A stretch of 64,000 nucleotides of DNA from Palleronia sp. LCG004 (GCF_032931615.1 NZ_CP136759.1:1054001-1118000); one strand, 5' to 3'. Positions 19,089-27,934 are shown, counted from the stretch's first letter. The notes: generated from the letters alone by a model not told the origin. Made by a program: numbers and translations.

Positions 19089-19615
19089 TCGGCAAAGCAT
19101 TGGGATCCGTTCTAGGCAACGGAGGCAGCGTCGTGCGCGACACGATTGAGGTGTTTCGCGAGAATGCCGAGGCCGAGGCCGCCCGTGATGCCGACAGGGC
19201 GCAGGCTGCCCTCGCACAGTTTGCATCGGAATTCGCGGCACCGCGTCCCGGTCCGTTCGACCGCTTCATGGACGGCCTGAACCGGCTTCCGCGTCCTGCC
19301 ATGGCCATCGGAACCATAGGTCTCTTCGCGGCTGCGATGATCGATCCGGTCTGGTTCGGGGCGCGAATGGAGGGCCTCGCACTCGTCCCCGAGCCGCTCT
19401 GGTGGCTTCTAGGGGTGATCGTTTCGTTCTATTTCGGAGCGCGCTATCAGGCGAAAGGCCAGGAATTTAAAAAGTCCCTAGTCGTTGCATCGGCCGCACA
19501 GGCGGTCGCAACCACGCAGCGGATCGCCACGACGACTGCAACTGGCGGAGCGGTGACGACGCCAGATCACAACGCAGCCCTATCGGAATGGAAGATCTCT
19601 TCCCATGACAGGTGA
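19079..19615 (+). CDS. Holin, GTA-release type (3-TM family)
   Basis: A 178-residue membrane protein. A charged N-terminal helix (about 20-55) is followed by the conserved segment FDRFMDGLNRLPRP near residue 60, then hydrophobic spans at about 76-95 (MAIGTIGLFAAAMIDPVWF) and 108-124 (LWWLLGVIVSFYFGARY). The C-terminal part is Ala/Thr-rich. This arrangement, and the NRLPRP block in particular, matches the holin family known from gene transfer agent release in Rhodobacterales. It would open the inner membrane so that the upstream endolysin reaches the wall. It overlaps the genes on both sides (10 and 11 bases). Confidence 0.85.
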   Translation: MGLIGKALGSVLGNGGSVVRDTIEVFRENAEAEAARDADRAQAALAQFASEFAAPRPGPFDRFMDGLNRLPRPAMAIGTIGLFAAAMIDPVWFGARMEGLALVPEPLWWLLGVIVSFYFGARYQAKGQEFKKSLVVASAAQAVATTQRIATTTATGGAVTTPDHNAALSEWKISSHDR

Positions 19616-19802
19616 TCTCATCCTCAAGCTCGTTTCCGAACACGGGCCATGGGCGATGCTCGTCTTTTATCTCCTTTATCGCGAAAGCCAGAAGGATGCG
19701 GCTACGCGGGAAGTGCTCAACAAGAACACCGCGATCCTGATCGAGATGACGACAATGCTGCGTGATCGCATTCCGGCGAGCAATTTCGGGTCGTTCCGGT
19801 GA
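19605..19802 (+). CDS. BhlA/UviB-like small holin-like protein
   Basis: A 65-residue protein with one membrane span near the N-terminus (about 14-26, GPWAMLVFYLLYR) and a charged, helical C-terminus (ESQKDAATREVLNKNTA). The layout, a short Gly-Pro turn, single span and then Arg/Glu-rich tail, resembles the BhlA/UviB bacteriocin-associated holin-like family. The similarity is a pattern match by eye, not a search hit. It starts inside the holin gene (11-base overlap) and its stop shares a base with the next small ORF, so it is part of the same translationally coupled block. It may be a second holin or a holin regulator. Confidence 0.65.
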   Translation: MTGDLILKLVSEHGPWAMLVFYLLYRESQKDAATREVLNKNTAILIEMTTMLRDRIPASNFGSFR

Positions 19803-19918
19803 TGTTCTGCAGGTTCTGGCGAATGCTGGTCGGCCGCGGGATCGAAGGCAGTATCAAACGTAATCGCGTCGCGGCCGACCTGCTGGACGAGATGTTGAGA
19901 GGGGTTGCTCGCAAATGA
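19802..19918 (+). CDS. 38-residue ORF, translationally coupled in the lysis block
   Basis: ATG at 19802 overlaps the previous stop by one base (TGATG) and the TGA at 19916-19918 overlaps the next ATG by four (ATGA). The peptide is strongly basic, begins MFCRFWRMLVGRGIEG, and ends in an amphipathic segment (AADLLDEMLRGVARK). Stop-start overlap on both sides argues for a translated gene rather than chance. It has no recognisable domain. It might be a membrane-active or regulatory peptide of the lysis module; alternatively it may serve only to pass ribosomes to the next gene. Confidence 0.5.
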   Translation: MFCRFWRMLVGRGIEGSIKRNRVAADLLDEMLRGVARK

Positions 19919-20337
19919 CACAAGCCATCGGATTGACGGTTTTCTTGCTGGCGACACTAGGCCTCGCGCAGGCGCAGATCGGGCACCCATTGACCTATCG
20001 CGTCGCATCCGGGGCGATTATCGGCATGTCGATCGTCATCGCGACTACATTCCTGTGGCTTTGGCGCGTACGCCTGACACCCCTTGCACTCGGAATGGCA
20101 TTCAGCTGGGCGGGCGGTGCGCTCGTCATGGTTTGGTGGTGGAAAATCGCCGATAAGACAGGGACACCGACGGCCCTCGACGCTGCCGCGTTGCTCCTCG
20201 CGGTCGCGACCTACACGACCGGCGCAATCCTGCATTTCGCAGTAATTACTCGATCCTTCGATCTGCCACGGGCAACGCCGATAGTGCTGCCGGTGGTGGC
20301 CTACATTCTCTCGGCTACGGTCGCTTGCATCGGTTGA
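19915..20337 (+). CDS. Four-span membrane protein, unknown function
   Basis: A 140-residue integral membrane protein with four likely spans: about 5-21 (IGLTVFLLATLGLAQAQ), 33-49 (GAIIGMSIVIATTFLWLW), 55-73 (LALGMAFSWAGGALVMVWWW) and 85-105 (AALLLAVATYTTGAILHFAV), with a possible fifth at the C-terminus. No known domain is recognised. It is the last of the five overlapping genes between ccmE and ccmF; ccmF begins 79 bases later. Its role could be in the lysis module or be unrelated and merely co-transcribed. Confidence 0.65.
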   Translation: MTQAIGLTVFLLATLGLAQAQIGHPLTYRVASGAIIGMSIVIATTFLWLWRVRLTPLALGMAFSWAGGALVMVWWWKIADKTGTPTALDAAALLLAVATYTTGAILHFAVITRSFDLPRATPIVLPVVAYILSATVACIG

Positions 20338-20416
20338 CCGCGACACGATGATTCTGCCGCCTTTCGTGAACCGCCGATCATTGGCAGTGGGCTTGGCTCG
20401 GTATAGGGATTAAGAC

Positions 20417-22393
20417 ATGATTATCGAGCTCGGTCATTTTGCGCTGATCCTGGCGCTGCTTCTTGCCATCGTTCAGACAATCGTACCGCTTGTCGGTGCG
20501 TCGCGCAGTTGGCCCGGTGCCATGGCAGCGGGAGGGCCAGCGGCCAATGGCCAGTTCTTCTGCCTGCTTTTCGCTTTCTGCGCTCTTACTTACGGGTTCG
20601 TCACCTCGGATTTCTCGCTGAGGCTCGTGGTTGCGAATTCACATACCGATAAGCCGATGATCTACAAGGTTTCCGGTGTCTGGGGGAACCACGAAGGATC
20701 GATGCTGCTCTGGTGCGTGATCCTTGCGCTCTATGCCTCCCTTGCCGCGATCTTCGGAACAAACCTTCGGGAGAGTCTGAAGGCGAGGGTGCTTGGGGTC
20801 CAAGGTGCCATCAGCGTTGCCTTCCTCAGTTTTCTCATCTTCACTTCGAACCCGTTCGAGCGGCTCGCCGCTCCGCCCTTGAACGGAAGGGATCTCAACC
20901 CCCTACTTCAGGATCCTGGTCTCGCATTCCATCCGCCGTTTCTCTATCTTGGCTATGTCGGTCTCAGCATGGCATTCAGCTTTGCGGTAGCCGCTTTGAT
21001 TGAGGGTCGCGTCGATGCAGCGTGGGGGCGCTGGGTACGTCCTTGGACGCTTGCGGCTTGGCTTTTTCTTACAGTCGGAATCGCGCTGGGGTCATGGTGG
21101 GCTTATTACGAATTGGGTTGGGGCGGGTTCTGGTTCTGGGATCCGGTTGAGAATGCCAGCTTCATGCCGTGGCTCATCGCGGCGGCGCTTCTCCATTCCG
21201 CGATCGTCGTCGAGAAGCGGGAGGCGCTGAAGAGCTGGACTATCTTGCTCGCCATCCTTGCATTCGGGTTTTCGCTCATCGGGGCGTTCATCGTGCGTTC
21301 GGGTGTGCTGACCTCAGTGCACGCCTTTGCCAACGACCCCGAACGCGGCGTCTATCTTCTGGCCATTACGGGTGTATTCATGGGCGGCGCGCTTACCCTC
21401 TATGCCTTGAGGGCCGGTGCGATGGAGGCGAAGGGCGTCTTCGGGCTTCTCAGTCGAGAGAGCGCGCTTGTAGCCAATAACGTGCTCTTGGCCGTGGCAA
21501 CTTTTGTCGTTTTCGTCGGTACAATCTGGCCTTTGGTGGCGGAGTTGGCCTTCGATCGAAAGCTGAGTGTCGGGCCACCATTTTTCGACGCGGCCTTTAC
21601 GCCCTTCATGGTTGCCATTGCCGCGCTTCTGCCTCTGGGCTCGCTCATGCCTTGGAAACGCGCACGTTTGGATCGGGTGTTCGCACCTCTCCGCGGTGCG
21701 CTTGCCTTGTCGATCGCGACAGGCGCGTTGGTCTGGGCGATGCAGACCGGCGGGTCGATGCTCGCACCAATCGGTGCAGTTCTTGCGAGTTGGATCGTTC
21801 TTGGAGGCTTGGTGGACCTTTCGGTACGCGCCGGGCGAGGCAAGGGTCTTTCCAAACAATTCCAGCGCCTGCGGAATTTGCCGCGCGCCGACTGGGGCAA
21901 ATCGATCTCTCATGCCGGTTTCGGCGTCACGCTTTTCGGGATCTGCGCGCTGACCGCATGGCAGGTCGAGGATATTCGCGTCGCCCAAGAAGGCGAGACG
22001 TTCGACGTGTCAGGGTACGAGATCACGCTCGGTGACGTTTATCAGATCCAGGGTCCTAATTACGAAGCAACGCGCGCTGTAATGCGTATCACCCGCGACG
22101 GCCGCGATGTCGCGACCCTTGTGCCGGAAAAGCGATACTATCCTGTTGCCCGCATGCCTACGACCGAGGCAGCGATAGATAACGGGTTCCTGCGCGATCT
22201 CTATGTCGTCATCGGCGATCCGCAGGAGAGCGGCGGCTGGGCCGTCCGGACATACGTCAAACCTTTCGCGAACTGGATCTGGGCTGGTTGCATCGTAATG
22301 GCGTTGGGCGGATGTCTGAGCCTGTCGGACAGACGCCACCGTGTCGCGGCAGGCGCAAGTCGCGCCCCGAGAGCTGCGACACCAGCCGAATGA
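20417..22393 (+). CDS. ccmF: Cytochrome c heme lyase subunit CcmF
   Basis: A 658-residue polytopic membrane protein of normal length for CcmF, which attaches heme from CcmE to apocytochrome c together with CcmH. The tryptophan-rich WWD domain is clear (WGGFWFWDPVENASFMPWL near 235-255), with conserved periplasmic histidines in THSDKPMIYKVSGVWGNHEG (near 76-95, where the sequence reads SHTDKPMIYK) and FHPPFLYLGYVG. About 14 membrane spans are expected. Its stop overlaps ccmH (ATGA). No ccmG or ccmI is seen nearby. Confidence 0.96.
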   Translation: MIIELGHFALILALLLAIVQTIVPLVGASRSWPGAMAAGGPAANGQFFCLLFAFCALTYGFVTSDFSLRLVVANSHTDKPMIYKVSGVWGNHEGSMLLWCVILALYASLAAIFGTNLRESLKARVLGVQGAISVAFLSFLIFTSNPFERLAAPPLNGRDLNPLLQDPGLAFHPPFLYLGYVGLSMAFSFAVAALIEGRVDAAWGRWVRPWTLAAWLFLTVGIALGSWWAYYELGWGGFWFWDPVENASFMPWLIAAALLHSAIVVEKREALKSWTILLAILAFGFSLIGAFIVRSGVLTSVHAFANDPERGVYLLAITGVFMGGALTLYALRAGAMEAKGVFGLLSRESALVANNVLLAVATFVVFVGTIWPLVAELAFDRKLSVGPPFFDAAFTPFMVAIAALLPLGSLMPWKRARLDRVFAPLRGALALSIATGALVWAMQTGGSMLAPIGAVLASWIVLGGLVDLSVRAGRGKGLSKQFQRLRNLPRADWGKSISHAGFGVTLFGICALTAWQVEDIRVAQEGETFDVSGYEITLGDVYQIQGPNYEATRAVMRITRDGRDVATLVPEKRYYPVARMPTTEAAIDNGFLRDLYVVIGDPQESGGWAVRTYVKPFANWIWAGCIVMALGGCLSLSDRRHRVAAGASRAPRAATPAE

Positions 22394-22839
22394 TCCGACT
22401 TGCCTTCCTCATCGGCATGCTGGCTCTCCCGGCCTTTGCAGTGCAGCCAGACGAAATGCTCGACGATCCCGTTCTTGAGGAACGCGCGCGGGGTTTATCC
22501 CAAGGGCTTAGATGTCTCGTTTGCCGTAACGAGAATATCGACGAATCCAATGCGGATCTTGCTCGTGATCTTCGTCTTGCCGTTCGGGAGCGCCTCCTCG
22601 CGGGCGACAGCAATGACGAAGTCATCGATTATCTGGTCGAGCGTTACGGGGAGTACGTTCTATTACGACCAGATACACGGGGAGCCAATCTAATTTTATG
22701 GCTCGCGGGACCAACAATGCTTCTTGCCGCGATTGCGATCGCGGTCGTCTATCTCCGCCGACGCGGTCGGGCCCCGGACGATCCGACGGCGCTGAGCGAT
22801 GAGGAACGGGCGCGCCTTGAAAAATTGCTTGGTAGCTGA
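22390..22839 (+). CDS. ccmH: Cytochrome c maturation protein CcmH
   Basis: A 149-residue protein with a signal sequence (MIRLAFLIGMLALPAFA) and the periplasmic three-helix domain holding the redox motif RCLVCRNENIDES. CcmH reduces the apocytochrome CXXCH thiols for heme attachment. A C-terminal membrane anchor follows at about 100-122 (LILWLAGPTMLLAAIAIAVVYL) with a cytoplasmic charged tail. This is the short CcmH form without the TPR (CcmI) half. The ATG overlaps the ccmF stop by four bases; longer upstream reading would lie inside ccmF and is rejected. Confidence 0.94.
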   Translation: MIRLAFLIGMLALPAFAVQPDEMLDDPVLEERARGLSQGLRCLVCRNENIDESNADLARDLRLAVRERLLAGDSNDEVIDYLVERYGEYVLLRPDTRGANLILWLAGPTMLLAAIAIAVVYLRRRGRAPDDPTALSDEERARLEKLLGS

Positions 22840-22911
22840 CTCGGCGACAGGCTTTTGCGGTACTAAGCGACATGTCATCGTTCAGGCGAACCGGGGGAGC
22901 GGCGTGACGCA

Positions 22912-23688
22912 ATGAACTACGAGACCATTCGCTTGTCGTTCGACAATGGTATTATGTCCGTCGTGCTTGCCCGGCCCGAACGGATGAACGCGCTGAATTC
23001 CCAGATGCGTGCCGAGCTCCTTCACGCATTTCGGAATCTTCAGGAAACTATGCGCGTTGTCGTCGTGACGGGCGAGGGGACGGCTTTCTGCTCGGGTCAG
23101 GATCTGGGCGACGGAGACTCGATCGACCGCCCTGATCTGGAACGCGTGTTGCGCGATGAGTATGAGCCGATGCTTCGGGCGATCTATGATTGTCCGGTCC
23201 CCACGATCGCAGCGGTCAATGGTGCTGCTGCCGGCGCGGGGGCCAATCTCGCCCTTGCGGCTGACGTGGTCATCGCCGCCGAAAGCGCAGTCTTCCTGCA
23301 GGCATTCACGCGGATTGGTCTGATGCCGGATGCGGGCGGCACTTTCTGGCTCCCACGACAGGTAGGGTTCGCGAAGGCAATGGGTGCTGCGCTCTTTGCC
23401 GAGCCGGTAACAGCCCGCCAAGCTTCCGATTGGGGAATGATATGGGAGGCAGTTCCTGACGAGGGTTTCGCCGATCAATGGCGGCATCGTGCCGCACAAT
23501 TGGCATCGGGTCCGTCCATCGCCTATCGGAATGCTAAGCGCGCCCTGCGTGAGAGTTTCAGCAACGACCTTGCCACTCAACTCGATCTCGAGGCGGGACT
23601 GCAGGCAGAATGCGGTAACACGCGCGACTTTAGGGAAGGCGTGCTGGCCTTTCTCGAAAAGCGCCCCCCACGGTTCGAGGGGCGCTGA
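22912..23688 (+). CDS. Enoyl-CoA hydratase/isomerase family protein (PaaG-like)
   Basis: A 258-residue crotonase-fold protein. The N-terminal half carries LARPERMNALNS and the oxyanion-hole loop TAFCSGQDLGDGD; the second oxyanion segment is NGAAAGAGANLALAADVVIA. The FTRIGLMPDAGGTFWLPRQ block, with Asp in place of the second catalytic Glu of hydratases, is the pattern of the PaaG ring-1,2-epoxyphenylacetyl-CoA isomerase group and related isomerases. No other paa genes are near, so the pathway is not shown; it could act in fatty or aromatic acid degradation. It converges with the transglutaminase-like gene with only six bases between stops. Confidence 0.82.
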   Translation: MNYETIRLSFDNGIMSVVLARPERMNALNSQMRAELLHAFRNLQETMRVVVVTGEGTAFCSGQDLGDGDSIDRPDLERVLRDEYEPMLRAIYDCPVPTIAAVNGAAAGAGANLALAADVVIAAESAVFLQAFTRIGLMPDAGGTFWLPRQVGFAKAMGAALFAEPVTARQASDWGMIWEAVPDEGFADQWRHRAAQLASGPSIAYRNAKRALRESFSNDLATQLDLEAGLQAECGNTRDFREGVLAFLEKRPPRFEGR

Positions 23689-23694
23689 AGATCA

Positions 23695-24471
23695 TTAGAC
23701 GGTCGTGACCTCGACTTTCTGGTCAATAAGGTTCACCCACCCGTAGCTTGTCAGGAACGCGATATCGGCCGCATCCCGCCCAACGCCGATGATCGCAATC
23801 TCGTCCGGCGTCGCCATTCCGGTCGGATCGACCAAATGCCACTCACCTTCGAGCCAGACCTGCGCGACCGCATGAAAGTCAGGCGGTTCGACCCGCGGCC
23901 CGTAGCAGCTAACCATTCGAGCGGGGATCGCCGCAGCTCGCGCAAGCGAAATCATTACATGGGCAAAGTCGCGACAGATGCCGCGACGGGTGACGAACGT
24001 GTCAACGGCGGTCGTTCCGGGACCCGAACTGCCGGGGGTATAAATGAAGTTCGCCTTGATCCAGTCCGACATGGCCACAACGGCTTTGCCACCGCTTAGA
24101 TGTCCGAACTCTGCTCCTGCAAAGGAGTGGAATTCGTCCGCCGGACAATATCTCGAGGACATCAGGTAGCGAACGGCCTCGTGCGGCAATTGGTGCACTT
24201 TGTCCTGCTTCAAAGATGAAATCTCGGGAACGGGCCGATCGATATCAACCACTGCGTCGAAGTTGCAGACGAGCTTCTCGGTACAATGCAGCCAGACCCG
24301 CGTGCCGACGCCGTCTTCGGCGGCGATGCGATGGATGTGGGAGGTCTCGCCCGGATCAAAGCGCGCTTTGCTGACCGTCTGGCCCGGCAAGCTCGCCGTT
24401 TCGATCTGGACCAGCACATCTGCCGCGTCATCGATGCCGTATTCGAGCTTGGCTGAAACCTGCAAGCGCAT
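23695..24471 (-). CDS. Transglutaminase-like cysteine protease family protein
   Basis: A 258-residue protein. The N-terminal third is a β-rich region typical of bacterial transglutaminase-like proteins; the core follows from about residue 140. The catalytic triad is visible as Cys in RRGICRDFAHV, His in PDFHAVAQVWLEG and Asp in HLVDPTG. There is no signal peptide. Such proteins act as peptidases or amidases, and several sit near peptide-modifying genes; no such partner is seen here. The ATG at 24471 follows GAAGGGA. It is divergent from the old yellow enzyme gene, with 131 bases between starts. Confidence 0.85.
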   Translation of the reverse strand: MRLQVSAKLEYGIDDAADVLVQIETASLPGQTVSKARFDPGETSHIHRIAAEDGVGTRVWLHCTEKLVCNFDAVVDIDRPVPEISSLKQDKVHQLPHEAVRYLMSSRYCPADEFHSFAGAEFGHLSGGKAVVAMSDWIKANFIYTPGSSGPGTTAVDTFVTRRGICRDFAHVMISLARAAAIPARMVSCYGPRVEPPDFHAVAQVWLEGEWHLVDPTGMATPDEIAIIGVGRDAADIAFLTSYGWVNLIDQKVEVTTV

Positions 24472-24602
24472 GTTCGTTTTTTCCCTTCGCCGGATTGGTC
24501 TGCGCACAAGGGGTGCGCGGACATATCGTTGGTTAACACGGAACGCGTGCGAACGATCCCCGTTATCCGGCGCAAACGATATCACAGTCGAAAGGAATTC
24601 AG

Positions 24603-25709
24603 ATGGCCGACAGAGCCAAGCTGTTCGCACCCGCCACGATGGGCGCGATCGAACTCCCGAACCGAGTACTCATGGCACCGCTTACCCGCAATCGTGCGCA
24701 GTCCGATGGAACGCCCTCGGATCTGGCGCAGACCTATTACGGCCAGCGCGCCGGCGCTGGCCTCATCATTTCCGAAGCGACACAGGTCGACGCCATGGGC
24801 AAGGGCTATCTCGACACGCCCGGGATCCATTCCGACGCCCATGTTGCTGCGTGGCACCTGATTACCGATGCAGTCCATGCCAAAGGTGGACGTATCTTCC
24901 TTCAGCTCTGGCATGTCGGGCGGATCAGTCACGTTTCGCTTTTGCCTGACGGTCGCTCGCCGCTCGCACCCTCTGCGATCCAGGCCGATACACAGACATT
25001 CACGGCCAACGGATTCGAAAACTGTTCGCCGCCCGAGGCGATGAGCCTCGATCAGATCCACGAGACCATCGAACAGTTCCGGAATGGTGCCGAACTCGCA
25101 CGCAAAGCCGGCTTCGACGGTGTCGAGATTCATTCGGCGAACGGCTACCTGCTTGACCAATTCATTCAGGACAAGACCAACCAGCGCGATGATGAGTACG
25201 GCGGCCCTGTCGAGAACCGCATCCGGATCGTTTCCGAAATCGTCGACGCCGTGGCGACGCAATGGTCCCGCGACCGGATCGGCATTCGTGTCTCGCCGCT
25301 TGGACATGCCAACGACATCGGCGACAGCGATGTCGAGGGGACGTTCGGTGCACTCTACGAAATGCTTTCCGACAAGCGCCTTGCCTACCTTCACGTCATG
25401 GAGCAGTTTCCCGGCCACGACAACGAGGGTGAGGCCGCGGCACTCGTTCGCCGGCTGCGTGGTCGCTACGACGGCTTCGTCATCTCGAACGGGGGCTACA
25501 CGGCGGACACGGCGGTCGATGCGATCGCATCAGGGCATGCCGATGCGGTCGCTTTCGGACGCGATTTCATCGCCACTCCCGACCTTCCGGAGCGGTTTCG
25601 CGTAGACGCGGACCTGAATGAGCAGGATCAGGACACGTTCTACGGCGGCGGTGCCGAAGGTTACACGGATTATCCGTTCATGGCCGAAGACAAAACACTC
25701 GCCAGCTGA
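24603..25709 (+). CDS. Old yellow enzyme family alkene reductase
   Basis: A 368-residue FMN-dependent reductase of the NemA/OYE family, which reduces the C=C bond of α,β-unsaturated carbonyls or nitro compounds with NADPH. The TIM-barrel signatures are LPNRVLMAPLTRNRA near 19, QLWHVGRISH near 100 and GVEIHSANGYLLDQFIQD (about 176-193), where His and Asn bind the substrate carbonyl; DDEYGGPVENRIRI follows. It may protect against reactive electrophiles. A divergent neighbour is a transglutaminase-like gene; fucU begins 73 bases after its stop. Confidence 0.93.
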   Translation: MADRAKLFAPATMGAIELPNRVLMAPLTRNRAQSDGTPSDLAQTYYGQRAGAGLIISEATQVDAMGKGYLDTPGIHSDAHVAAWHLITDAVHAKGGRIFLQLWHVGRISHVSLLPDGRSPLAPSAIQADTQTFTANGFENCSPPEAMSLDQIHETIEQFRNGAELARKAGFDGVEIHSANGYLLDQFIQDKTNQRDDEYGGPVENRIRIVSEIVDAVATQWSRDRIGIRVSPLGHANDIGDSDVEGTFGALYEMLSDKRLAYLHVMEQFPGHDNEGEAAALVRRLRGRYDGFVISNGGYTADTAVDAIASGHADAVAFGRDFIATPDLPERFRVDADLNEQDQDTFYGGGAEGYTDYPFMAEDKTLAS

Positions 25710-25782
25710 AGCGATTTACACCCTTTGCCGCATGTCCGTCCTTCTCTATCCAGACGAAGATCTGAAAAGCAGGAGGACGGAC

Positions 25783-26211
25783 ATGCTCAAGGGGATCGAC
25801 CCTCTCATCGGGCCGGAATTGCTCCGGGCGCTCGCGCTCATGGGGCATGGCGACAGGATCGTCGTGACAGACGCAAACTTCCCTGCCGCATCGGTCGGGA
25901 ATGCCACTGTTCTAGGTACAGCTCTCAGGATGGAGTGCGATGCGCCACGTGCCCTCGAGGCCATCCTGTCGCTCATGCCCCTCGACACCTATATCGACGA
26001 CCCGGTTCTCACGATGCAGGTCGTGGGTGATCCGAATGCTATGCCCGAAGTCGTGACCGATGCGCTACCGGTCTTTACGCGCGAAGGTGCCAAACCGAAG
26101 GGCGTGGAGAGGTTCGAGTTCTACGATATGGCCCGCAGAACCTTTGCGGTCCTGCGCACTACCGAAACGAGACCCTACGGTAATTTCATCCTCAGCAAGG
26201 GGGTGCTGTAA
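25783..26211 (+). CDS. fucU: L-fucose mutarotase (FucU/RbsD family)
   Basis: A 142-residue protein of the RbsD/FucU family, which speeds the α/β conversion of a free sugar. The N-terminal block MLKGIDPLIGPELLRALALM followed by GHGDRIVVTDANFPAASVG contains the catalytic His22 of the FucU type. The ending, TETRPYGNFILSKGV, with the conserved Tyr/Gly-Asn, also fits FucU. The ATG at 25783 follows AGGAGGA. It precedes a sugar ABC transporter, L-fuconate dehydratase and L-fucose dehydrogenase, so L-fucose (or a related 6-deoxy or aldohexose such as L-galactose) is the likely substrate. A 220-base gap with inverted repeats separates it from the transporter genes. Confidence 0.9.
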   Translation: MLKGIDPLIGPELLRALALMGHGDRIVVTDANFPAASVGNATVLGTALRMECDAPRALEAILSLMPLDTYIDDPVLTMQVVGDPNAMPEVVTDALPVFTREGAKPKGVERFEFYDMARRTFAVLRTTETRPYGNFILSKGVL

Positions 26212-26227
26212 GCTTGGCCCCGACCGA

Positions 26228-26260
26228 AATGTTTGGAACGCGAAACATTCGGTTTCCAAA
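26228..26260. promoter_or_regulatory. Nested inverted repeats upstream of the fucose transporter operon
   Basis: AATGTTT (26228-26234) and AAACATT (26243-26249) form a perfect 7-bp dyad with an 8-base spacer. TTTGGAA (26232-26238) and TTCCAAA (26254-26260) form a second, interleaved one. The cluster lies 17 bases after the fucU stop and about 170 bases before the ABC ATPase gene. It is a good candidate operator for a sugar-responsive regulator, whose gene is not in the window. Confidence 0.5.
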
Positions 26261-26431
26261 GCTCAGGGATGATTTTCATGCTTGCGCCAGCTTGTTCTCG
26301 CCGTGATGATGACAGCCTGTCGAGGATCAGCCGGGAGGAGATCCGTGCGGCCGGGCCGGTAAAACGACCCGTCTTGGTTCAGGGCAAAAATGCCTGTGGT
26401 CGCATCGGAGCCGGAGACGTTTGGGGGGAAG

Positions 26432-27934
26432 ATGACGGAACTCGTCCGGATGGAGGGGATCGACAAACGGTTCCCCGGTGTTCATGCGCTCAAATCCGTG
26501 GATTTCGACCTGAGGCCCGGCGAGGTCCATACCCTGATGGGCGAGAACGGCGCCGGCAAGTCGACGTTGATGAAATGCCTCTCTGGCGTCTATCAGCCCG
26601 ATGGTGGTCGGATACTGATCGACGGCGAGGCCCGGAACCTGCCGAACCCCAAGGCGGCGCAGGATCTCGGGATAGGTATCATACATCAGGAACTCGCCCT
26701 GATGCCGGATCTGAACGTCGCGCAGAATATTTTCATCGGCCGCGAACCGCGGAAATCCTTCGGACGGCTGAACGAGTCGAAGCTCAACTCCGACGCGGGC
26801 GAAATCTTTCGCGGCATGAACGTCAAGATGGATCCGCGCACGCCGGTCAGCGCACTTACCATTGCCCGGCAACAGATGGTCGAGATCGCAAAGGCTCTGA
26901 GCTTCCAGTCCCGCGTTCTCATCATGGACGAGCCGACAGCCGCCCTCAACGATGCCGAGATCGCCGAGCTCTTCACGATCATCCGCCGTCTCAAGGCCGA
27001 AGGCGTCGGAATCATCTATATCAGCCACAAGATGGATGAGATCCGCCGCATCTCCGATCGTGTTACGGTGATGCGTGACGGTGCCTATGTGGGGACGGTC
27101 GAAGCAGCCGACACGCCGATCAGCCAGATCATCTCGATGATGGTCGGTCGTGAGATCGAAGACGCAAGCGCAGAAATTCCGGACCATGCGGGTGCCGAGA
27201 CCGCTCTCGAAATTCGAGGGCTCGGGCGTGGGCGGGAACTCCACGACATCAGTTTCGATCTGAAGCGGGGCGAGATCCTGGGATTCGCAGGGCTCATGGG
27301 GGCCGGCCGGACGGAGCTTGCACGCGCAATCTTCGGGGCTGAACCGCCTGATCGAGGCGAAATACTGGTGGGAGGAAAAGAGCGCCGCATCCGCACACCG
27401 TCGGATGCCGTACGGGCGGGCATCGGTTACCTTTCGGAGGATCGCAAGCAGTTCGGCCTGGCGCTCGGACTCGACGTGCGCGCCAATATCGGTTTGGCCA
27501 GCATGGGCTCGAACTCCGACCGCCTTGGCCGGATCGACGAGGGGCGTCTGGGAAATCACGCACGCGACTACATCGACCGCCTGAGGATCCGTACACCGCA
27601 TGATCGGCAAGAGGTCCGGCTGCTGTCGGGCGGCAACCAGCAGAAGGTAGTCATCGCGAAATGGCTGCTTCGCGATTGCGACATCCTCATCTTCGACGAG
27701 CCGACACGCGGCATCGACGTGGGGGCCAAGGCCGAGATCTACAGGTTGATGGCCGATCTCGCGAAGCGTGGAAAAGCGATCATCGTTATCTCGAGCGAAC
27801 TGCCCGAGGTGCTGCGCGTAAGCCACCGCATCGCGGTCATGTGCGAAGGCCGGCTCACCGGGATCCTGCCCGGCGGCGCGAAACAGGAAGAAATCATGGC
27901 GCTGGCCACCCAGCGCGAGGGAGTGACGGTCTGA
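26432..27934 (+). CDS. Sugar ABC transporter ATP-binding protein (RbsA/MglA type)
   Basis: A 500-residue ATPase with two tandem nucleotide-binding domains, the hallmark of the CUT2 sugar importers. In the first half, Walker A is GENGAGKST (37-45) and Walker B lies in [12 protein letters not shown]. The second half has a degenerate P-loop ([14 protein letters not shown]) and the signature [16 protein letters not shown] with its Walker [15 protein letters not shown]. It powers import of the sugar bound by the solute-binding protein two genes downstream. The ATG at 26432 follows GGGGGGAAG. The stop overlaps the permease start (TGATG). Confidence 0.95.
   Translation: MTELVRMEGIDKRFPGVHALKSVDFDLRPGEVHTLMGENGAGKSTLMKCLSGVYQPDGGRILIDGEARNLPNPKAAQDLGIGIIHQELALMPDLNVAQNIFIGREPRKSFGRLNESKLNSDAGEIFRGMNVKMDPRTPVSALTIARQQMVEIAKALSFQSRVLIMDEPTAALNDAEIAELFTIIRRLKAEGVGIIYISHKMDEIRRISDRVTVMRDGAYVGTVEAADTPISQIISMMVGREIEDASAEIPDHAGAETALEIRGLGRGRELHDISFDLKRGEILGFAGLMGAGRTELARAIFGAEPPDRGEILVGGKERRIRTPSDAVRAGIGYLSEDRKQFGLALGLDVRANIGLASMGSNSDRLGRIDEGRLGNHARDYIDRLRIRTPHDRQEVRLLSGGNQQKVVIAKWLLRDCDILIFDEPTRGIDVGAKAEIYRLMADLAKRGKAIIVISSELPEVLRVSHRIAVMCEGRLTGILPGGAKQEEIMALATQREGVTV

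Noticed and set aside
18477..20337. Prophage
   Set aside because: Lysis genes are present but there are no terminase, capsid, tail, integrase or repressor genes in 64 kb, and both sides are ccm genes.
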